Source of the DNA: Paraeggerthella sp964369725
GTDB lineage: Bacteria > Actinomycetota > Coriobacteriia > Coriobacteriales > Eggerthellaceae
NCBI GenBank assembly: GCA_964369725.1
Contig: CAYJGC010000005.1
Coordinates: 1-57,547, forward strand
Reading direction: 5' to 3'
DNA: 57,547 nucleotides
The position numbers were made by a program, and so were the translations under genes. Positions within the stretch are counted from its first letter, which is position 1. Each line of letters opens with the position of its first letter. Shown in pieces: positions 52,555 through 57,547 of the stretch. The notes beneath the pieces were generated by a model. It made no database searches. It saw only the letters and a list, made by a program, of their open reading frames with translations, and had not been told where the DNA came from.

Positions 52555-53181
52555 ATGCCTAAGGGATTCTTCTTCAACAACACCCGTTGCATGGGCTGCA
52601 GAACCTGCGTCCTTGCCTGCAAAGACTATCACAATCATGATTCCAATCAGGCATTTCGCATGGTTTTAGATTATGAAGGCGGCAGCTGGAACATCACCAA
52701 TCAAACAGCCACACCTCAACATGTCTTCGCCTACCACATCTCTCTTGCATGTAATCACTGCCTGCAGTCTGTTTGCACACAGGTTTGCCCTACCGGAGCC
52801 ATGCACAAAGATGATTTGGGTCTTGTGTGGCCTGATGCAGAAAAGTGTATCGGATGCGGATATTGTACGATGGCCTGTCCTTACCACGCTCCGCACATCG
52901 ACCAAACACTCAAACGCTCAAGCAAATGTGACGGTTGTCGCATGCGCATTGCAAAGGACAGCAAGCCCATATGCGTTGAAGCATGCCCTCTGCGAGCACT
53001 TGAATTTGGAGACACCGGGGATCTAACTAAGCTTCATCCGGGTACCGTTCGAACAATCATGCCTCTACCAGCGGTCGAAGCAACAAACCCTAATTTATTT
53101 ATCTTACCTTCGCCTGCGGCTCAACAAATGGAATCTATGAGCGGATATATTGCCAACCCCGAAGAAACGAGGCTTTCATGA
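52555..53181 (+). CDS. DmsB-type four-cluster ferredoxin subunit (second)
   Basis: 208 aa from ATG 52555, one residue shorter than the first copy; the alternative ATG at 52519 adds 12 residues. All four cluster motifs are canonical: CMGCRTCVLAC, CNHCLQSVCTQVC, CIGCGYCTMAC and CDGCRMR...CVEAC. It resembles the first subunit throughout (FRMVLDYEGGSW against FRRVYDYEGGTW). The end overlaps the anchor gene by ATGA. It presumably links the quinol-oxidising anchor to the catalytic unit. Confidence 0.9.
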   Translation: MPKGFFFNNTRCMGCRTCVLACKDYHNHDSNQAFRMVLDYEGGSWNITNQTATPQHVFAYHISLACNHCLQSVCTQVCPTGAMHKDDLGLVWPDAEKCIGCGYCTMACPYHAPHIDQTLKRSSKCDGCRMRIAKDSKPICVEACPLRALEFGDTGDLTKLHPGTVRTIMPLPAVEATNPNLFILPSPAAQQMESMSGYIANPEETRLS

Positions 53182-54032
53182 CCAGTGGTTTTGACGAGCT
53201 TTCGCTTGCCATCTTTACTTCACTTGCCCCCGCGGGCGTTATTGCCTTTATCATAATGGCGCTTGCCCGACTAGGCTGCACTCATCATGAAACGGCAGTA
53301 CGCCTTGATCGCATGATTGCTCTGCCATACGCATTAGTTCTTCTGGGATTTATTGCCTCAGCAACCCATTTAGGCACACCAGCAAATGCACTGCATGTAT
53401 TTTCAGGAATTGGGCGGTCTTCGCTTTCTAATGAAGTTTTGAGTGCTGTCGTGTTTTTACTTTTGGGAGGATCATACTGGATGGCAGCTTTTAAGCTACA
53501 CTTTTCCGACAAACTTGCAAAACCATGGCTTGCTCTTGCTTGCCTTGCTGGCATCATACTTATCGGGGCAACAGCCTTTGTCTACTCAATTCACACCGTT
53601 CCCACCTGGAATACGCTACACACCCCTGCAAGCCTTATTGCCTCTGCCCTGCTAGGAGGGTGTATTCTCGGTTTATTATTTTTGAAACTCACGTTCGCAT
53701 TGCACCGAAAGGTTGCTTTGTGTTTGCTCGGCTTTGCGTTTGTCGCCTTCGCTGCAAACATTGCACTTCACTTCTCCTTTGAAGTCACCCTTAATGGAAT
53801 TTCGAATAACGAGTTTTCTGCGCACTCATTAGCTCCTCATTTCAGTGCGCTTATTGTCCTTTTTGCCGCAATGGTCTTAAGCGGTATAGGTCTATGCATC
53901 TATTCTCTCCGCACAAAAGTTATACCCACCTACGCACACTTGCTGCGAGCTATTGGAAGCCTGATTGTTCTTTCCGCAATCTTTTTAACCCGCATGGAAT
54001 TTTATAATCTTTACATGACCGTTGGGTTTTAA
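53178..54032 (+). CDS. DmsC-type membrane anchor subunit
   Basis: 284 aa with eight predicted helices. The N-terminal part (FTSLAPAGVIAFIIMALARL) and HLGTPANALHVFSGIGRSSLSNEVL match DmsC anchors, which oxidise menaquinol and hand electrons to DmsB. It starts ATGA with the ferredoxin stop. It is the end of the operon, convergent with mogA. Confidence 0.9.
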   Translation: MTSGFDELSLAIFTSLAPAGVIAFIIMALARLGCTHHETAVRLDRMIALPYALVLLGFIASATHLGTPANALHVFSGIGRSSLSNEVLSAVVFLLLGGSYWMAAFKLHFSDKLAKPWLALACLAGIILIGATAFVYSIHTVPTWNTLHTPASLIASALLGGCILGLLFLKLTFALHRKVALCLLGFAFVAFAANIALHFSFEVTLNGISNNEFSAHSLAPHFSALIVLFAAMVLSGIGLCIYSLRTKVIPTYAHLLRAIGSLIVLSAIFLTRMEFYNLYMTVGF

Positions 54033-54070
54033 GACCGCTTAAGTAAAAAGATACCGCAGTCTGCCGGTGC

Positions 54071-54553
54071 TTAGTGTCCGCCACCAGCCATCATTTTTAC
54101 TGCATGAGGAAGCGCTGCCGCCACACCCTCCCAATTTTCAGTTGCTGCTTTTTTGCTGCCTGGTAGATTAATGACGAGATGACGCCCTCGTTGCATACAA
54201 AGCGCACGTGACAACATGGCGTATGGGGTAATTGCTAGACTATGTGCCCTCATGGCTTCTGCAATACCCGGGACATTGCGCTCACACACATCCATGGTTG
54301 CCTCAGGCGTGACGTCACGCAGCGAAAGACCGCTCCCTCCGCAGGTCAATACGATGTCTACGTCCAAATTGTCACAAGCATGAATAATAGCTTCGCCAAT
54401 TTCTTCACGCTCGTCCTTTACAACCACATGGCTTTTGCATTCCCAGTCGTTTTCGGAAATAAGCTCTTCAAGAGCAGCGCCCGCCGTATCTTGACGCAAA
54501 CCGCGCGTATCGGAACACGTGACAATAGCAAAGGTGATTGATTGTTCAGACAT
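54071..54553 (-). CDS. mogA: Molybdopterin adenylyltransferase (MogA/MoaB family)
   Basis: 160 aa from ATG 54553 (AAAGGAG upstream). It adenylates molybdopterin before metal insertion. Motifs: FAIVTCSDTRG, TCGGSGLSLRD (GGSG for the usual GGTG) and INLPGSKKAATENW. MogA and MoaB are hard to tell apart; the pairing with moeA favours MogA. It follows moeA by 13 bp. Confidence 0.88.
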   Translation of the reverse strand: MSEQSITFAIVTCSDTRGLRQDTAGAALEELISENDWECKSHVVVKDEREEIGEAIIHACDNLDVDIVLTCGGSGLSLRDVTPEATMDVCERNVPGIAEAMRAHSLAITPYAMLSRALCMQRGRHLVINLPGSKKAATENWEGVAAALPHAVKMMAGGGH

Positions 54554-54566
54554 GAAAAACTCCTTT

Positions 54567-55823
54567 TTATAATACGGTCTCTTCGGGCACATCAAGCAAA
54601 ATGCACTCTACCGTAGAACCCTTGGTGCGATTCTGAGCCCCTTCAGGCAGAATTGCCATACAGTTACTACGCTGAATGACGCCGAACAAACCTGAACTTT
54701 GGTTTTTTGCGGGGGCCACTTGATAATCGCCCGCATCGCTTTTGAAGAGCGTTGAGCGAAGATAGATGCGGCGGGGGTCACGTTTTTTGACATCTCGCGT
54801 AAGCTGAGCCATAACGGTAGGACGACTAAATTGCGTATAGCCTTGCATTTTGCGCAAAGCTGGTCGAAGCAAAATCTCAAAACCTAAGTATGCTGCAGCA
54901 GGATTACCCGGCAGGCCAAAGACGGGCGTATTATTCACTATGCCAAATGTTTGAGCTTTGCCAGGTCGCATATTAACTTCTGTCATAAGCAGTTCTCCCA
55001 GGCTTTCTACAACAGGCTTGATAAAATCAAAGTCACCATTTGAAGCACCGCCGCTGGTGATTACAAAATCATGTGTTTGCGTTGCAGCAAGCACTGCTTT
55101 TGCAAGAGCTTCCTCGGAGTCGTCCACGATAGGAAGAATTTCAGGGATGCCTCCCGCAGCATTAACGCATGCCGCCATAGCAAGACTGTTTGAATTGCGA
55201 ATCTTTCCCGGAGTTGGCTTTTGTGACGGCTCAACCAGTTCAGAGCCAATGGCAATAATCGCCACGTGGGGACGGCGATATACGGGTGCCTCGATTACGC
55301 CACACCCTGCCAAAAAACCTACGCCTGCTGCATTAATAATTTCCCCACGCTCAACAACCATCTCGCCCGCCTTAGCCTCTTCTCCTGCTTCGCGCACATT
55401 TGAGCGATAGCTGGTAGGCGCACTAAAGGACACGCGACTTCCCAACTTGCCATCCCCTATTACCACTTCAACAATTTCATACTTCACCACAGAATCAACC
55501 GAGTTTGGTATAGGGGCACCCGTCATGATACGCACACACTGACCCAGGGCAACCTCTCCCTCAAAGACATCGCCAGCTGCAATTTCAGCAACTACCTCTA
55601 GCTCTATGGGATTGTCAGTAGTTGCCAGCTGCAACTCTTCTGCTCGCAATGCAAATCCATCCATAGCAGAATGAGCAAACGGAGAAATATCGATATCGCT
55701 GCAGAGGTTAGCTGCTGCAACACGTCCTGTCGCAGCGAGAACCGAAGCAATTTCTGCATCTAATACCTCGACATGCTCCAAGACAAGAGTTCGAGCGTCT
55801 TCAACCGAAATCATATTCCCCAC
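54567..55823 (-). CDS. moeA: Molybdopterin molybdenumtransferase
   Basis: 418 aa. It inserts molybdate into adenylated molybdopterin. Order: MoeA N-terminal domain (DISPFAHSAMDGFALRA, RIMTGAPIP), the catalytic fold (IAIGSELVEP, ITSGGASNGDFDFI, NMRPGKAQTFG, GLPGNPAAA) and domain IV. The start is probably GTG 55823, 6 nt after GGAGG; ATG 55814 is possible. With mogA it serves the DMSO reductase-type enzyme encoded next to it. Confidence 0.92.
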   Translation of the reverse strand: MGNMISVEDARTLVLEHVEVLDAEIASVLAATGRVAAANLCSDIDISPFAHSAMDGFALRAEELQLATTDNPIELEVVAEIAAGDVFEGEVALGQCVRIMTGAPIPNSVDSVVKYEIVEVVIGDGKLGSRVSFSAPTSYRSNVREAGEEAKAGEMVVERGEIINAAGVGFLAGCGVIEAPVYRRPHVAIIAIGSELVEPSQKPTPGKIRNSNSLAMAACVNAAGGIPEILPIVDDSEEALAKAVLAATQTHDFVITSGGASNGDFDFIKPVVESLGELLMTEVNMRPGKAQTFGIVNNTPVFGLPGNPAAAYLGFEILLRPALRKMQGYTQFSRPTVMAQLTRDVKKRDPRRIYLRSTLFKSDAGDYQVAPAKNQSSGLFGVIQRSNCMAILPEGAQNRTKGSTVECILLDVPEETVL

Positions 55824-55908
55824 AATAAACCTCCCTATTAGGCACACCCGTATAGCGTCATGAGTATTTCCTTTGTATTATAGCACTTTGAGAATAATAG
55901 AAATCAAG

Positions 55909-55942
55909 AAAGACGCTCCATCCAAATAGATGCAGCGTCTTT
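55909..55942 (-). terminator. Terminator of the LPSTG surface protein gene
   Basis: AAAGACGCT at 55909-55917 pairs with AGCGTCTTT at 55934-55942, with CATC/GATG inside. It lies about 70 nt after the surface-protein stop and the minus strand continues TTCTTGATTTC. Confidence 0.75.
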
Positions 55943-56009
55943 TAATGTTTGCTTGTGCGGGGTTTTGCGTGCTTGCCCATGTACGAGCGTGTTTTCTTTA
56001 GCGATAAAC

Positions 56010-57547
56010 CTATGCGCGCTTTCGAGCTATACCAACCAGCGCCAAAGAGCTCATAGCTCCCAGTATCAAAAGGATAACTGATGAGATGGTTAAGTCTCCT
56101 GTACTGGGAAGAGTTTTGGCAGAGTTGCTTGTTTGATTAGTACTATCACCAGGATCTGGCACAGGAGCTGGAGCTTCGACAATGCTAAAGGTTGTGGTAG
56201 TGAAATCGGTGTATCGCTCTATGCCCGTTACTTTGAGCGTATAGATGCCTACTTGGGTAGGAGATATAACTACCGCGCCTGTCGCATCAAGATATTCATA
56301 GGTATAGTCAGGTCCGTTTTGTAAAGTAATGCCATTGAGCTCTACGGTAGGAATTGGCATATAGGGTTGTCCGTCATAGGTGTGATTGGGGATAGCTGCT
56401 ATGGTTGCGTTTTTGACAGAAGCAAAATCTATGATGAAATCTACCTCTTGCGTGCCCGTATAATTTCCCACACCGGTCAGTTTTGCAACATAGTTACCTA
56501 CTTCTGTTGGGGCAGCGACTGGGTCCCCCCATTCTGTGAAGTACTCAATCGTATAGTCACGAGGGGTCTCTAGGGTTACTCCGTTAAGCTCTACCGTTGG
56601 GCTTGGGGTGTAGGGCTGAGTGTTGTATTCACTAGATGGGATAGCAGAGACATTTGCAGAGTCGATAGATGCGGTATCAATGGTAAAGGACTCTTCTTTG
56701 GTGTCTTTATAGTTTCCGACACCAGTAACCTTAGCAGTATAGGTTCCTGCCTCTGTTGGCGAGGCAACTATGGTGCCTGCTGCATCAAGGTATTCAATCG
56801 TGTAGTCACGAGGGGTCTCTAGGGTCACTCCATTGAGCTCAACGGTTGGGCTTGGAGTGTAGGACTGCCCGTCATAAGGGTGATTGGGGATAGTTGCTAT
56901 AGTTGCAGGGTTAATAGAAATAGGATTAATGTTAAAAGTAACAGTTCTCTCTCCATTACAATATCCTATGCCCGTAATAGTAACCGTAGGTGCATCAACT
57001 GCAGTTGATTGCGCTACCTCAGTATTATTTGAATAAACCACAGAATAGTGAGTTCCCTCAATAAGGTTTGAGGAGGTGGCGCCATTGCTTAGCGTTACCA
57101 CTGGTTTTATTTCTGCACCGGTATAAGTTGCTTCGGTCGGATCAATAGAAACGGTGATACTGGTATTGCTAGCTGAAATATCAAGAGGTGCATTGTTTTG
57201 GGCAGTATAGGTGCCAGCTGGAGCCGAAGCGAGCGAGTCGTAAACAACATTACCCGCATCTAACCATTTTCCTGTTGTCATAATGCCTGCTAGCTCGTCA
57301 AGCACAACACCGAAAGGATCGGGGACTTCACCTTTGACCAAAGCACTTGTCCCATTCCCCAAGACGACGGTAGTGAGCGGCGTTTTATAAAACAGATTGG
57401 TCACCTTCAAGTCAGGATTGGTCGATGTAAAATTGGACAAATCTATCGAAGTAAGGCTCGTGCATCCATTAAACATAGACACCATATTGTCCGTGGCTGA
57501 GTAATCAAAACTTGATAAATCAACTTGGGTAAGACTTGAGCAACCCT
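56010..57547 (-). CDS. LPSTG-anchored surface protein with BspA-type repeats (5' end outside window)
   Basis: At least 512 residues; the frame is open to the end of the window. Working from its N-terminal side: BspA/DUF285-type repeat pieces (MFNGCTSLTSIDLSNF and an upstream GCSSLTQVDLSSFD), a beta domain, then three near-identical 83-residue units (YDGQ.YTPSPTVELNG), a Pro-rich linker, and LPSTG followed by a hydrophobic helix and RKRA. BspA-like proteins bind host surfaces or matrix; the repeats resemble MBG or Ig-like stalks. The LPSTG motif differs from the SPxTG signals at 2879 and 7359, so a different, housekeeping sortase should process it. Confidence 0.88.
   Translation of the reverse strand, partial: GCSSLTQVDLSSFDYSATDNMVSMFNGCTSLTSIDLSNFTSTNPDLKVTNLFYKTPLTTVVLGNGTSALVKGEVPDPFGVVLDELAGIMTTGKWLDAGNVVYDSLASAPAGTYTAQNNAPLDISASNTSITVSIDPTEATYTGAEIKPVVTLSNGATSSNLIEGTHYSVVYSNNTEVAQSTAVDAPTVTITGIGYCNGERTVTFNINPISINPATIATIPNHPYDGQSYTPSPTVELNGVTLETPRDYTIEYLDAAGTIVASPTEAGTYTAKVTGVGNYKDTKEESFTIDTASIDSANVSAIPSSEYNTQPYTPSPTVELNGVTLETPRDYTIEYFTEWGDPVAAPTEVGNYVAKLTGVGNYTGTQEVDFIIDFASVKNATIAAIPNHTYDGQPYMPIPTVELNGITLQNGPDYTYEYLDATGAVVISPTQVGIYTLKVTGIERYTDFTTTTFSIVEAPAPVPDPGDSTNQTSNSAKTLPSTGDLTISSVILLILGAMSSLALVGIARKRA
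56180..56905 (-). repeat. Three tandem 249-bp units inside the surface protein gene
   Basis: Homologous points recur at 56347, 56596 and 56845, exactly 249 bp apart (83 codons). Units 1 and 2 are almost identical over the stretch encoding TPSPTVELNGVTLETPRDYTIEY; unit 3 is more diverged. This gives a basis for length variation by recombination. Confidence 0.85.

Noticed and set aside
1..57547. CRISPR arrays, tRNA or rRNA genes, insertion sequences
   Set aside because: No regularly spaced short repeats, no tRNA-like folds with conserved T-loop, and no transposase-like protein were seen.

Overview
The window looks like a chromosomal segment of a Coriobacteriia actinobacterium, most likely of or near the family Eggerthellaceae. 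The genes are mostly housekeeping, with moderate G+C that is visibly lower in the surface-protein regions. The best taxonomic hints are a LuxR-type regulator whose N-terminal half is a multi-helix membrane domain, sitting divergently beside a Tat-exported DMSO-reductase-type molybdoenzyme, plus a promoter that appears to give a leaderless mRNA. The assignment is inference from gene content. No rRNA, tRNA, CRISPR array, insertion sequence or prophage gene was seen.

Layout. 1-69 is the tail of a wall- or membrane-anchored protein. 405-2382 (minus) carries an NYN-domain RNase-like protein, RlmB and Ogt. 2879-8941 (plus) is a cell-surface island: a small SPxTG-anchored protein followed by a class B-type sortase, an LCP-family ligase and an amidohydrolase, then a second SPxTG protein and a second sortase of the same length with the catalytic triad at the same residue numbers. 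9127-15252 (minus) holds thiD, thiE, prmC, prfA, trxB and a MATE exporter. 15478-22395 holds a potassium channel, a patatin-like lipase, trxA, a cation/proton antiporter, thrS and a zinc-ribbon membrane protein. 22911-27775 (minus) is a methionine locus: metF, a free-standing MetH reactivation domain and a MetH core lacking that domain, linked by ATGA-type overlaps.

28123-40226 (minus) contains a TspO-like protein, a U32 peptidase family protein, cysS, cysE, ispF, ispD, clpC behind a CIRCE operator, glmU and nhaA with a long structured leader. 40619-46537 contains a CBS/CorC transporter-like protein, hpf with a leader peptide and terminator-like structure, acpP, folC, a family 4 uracil-DNA glycosylase and alr. 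46587-55823 is a molybdoenzyme locus: TorD-type chaperone, LuxR membrane regulator, catalytic subunit, two four-cluster ferredoxin subunits, DmsC-type anchor, mogA and moeA. 56010 to the end is an incomplete LPSTG surface adhesin with BspA-type repeats and three 249-bp tandem units.

How the parts fit. The sortases, LCP protein and SPxTG proteins together form a surface-assembly unit. The metF, reactivation-domain and metH genes provide methyl transfer from methylene-THF to homocysteine and repair of oxidised cobalamin. The TorD, Dms, Mog and Moe genes supply an anaerobic S- or N-oxide respiratory enzyme, its folding and its cofactor. Points most worth following up are the duplicated SPxTG/sortase modules, the hpf leader, the switch-like nhaA leader, the leaderless metF promoter with its adjacent structured element, and the operator-like palindrome between the LuxR regulator and the molybdoenzyme operon.
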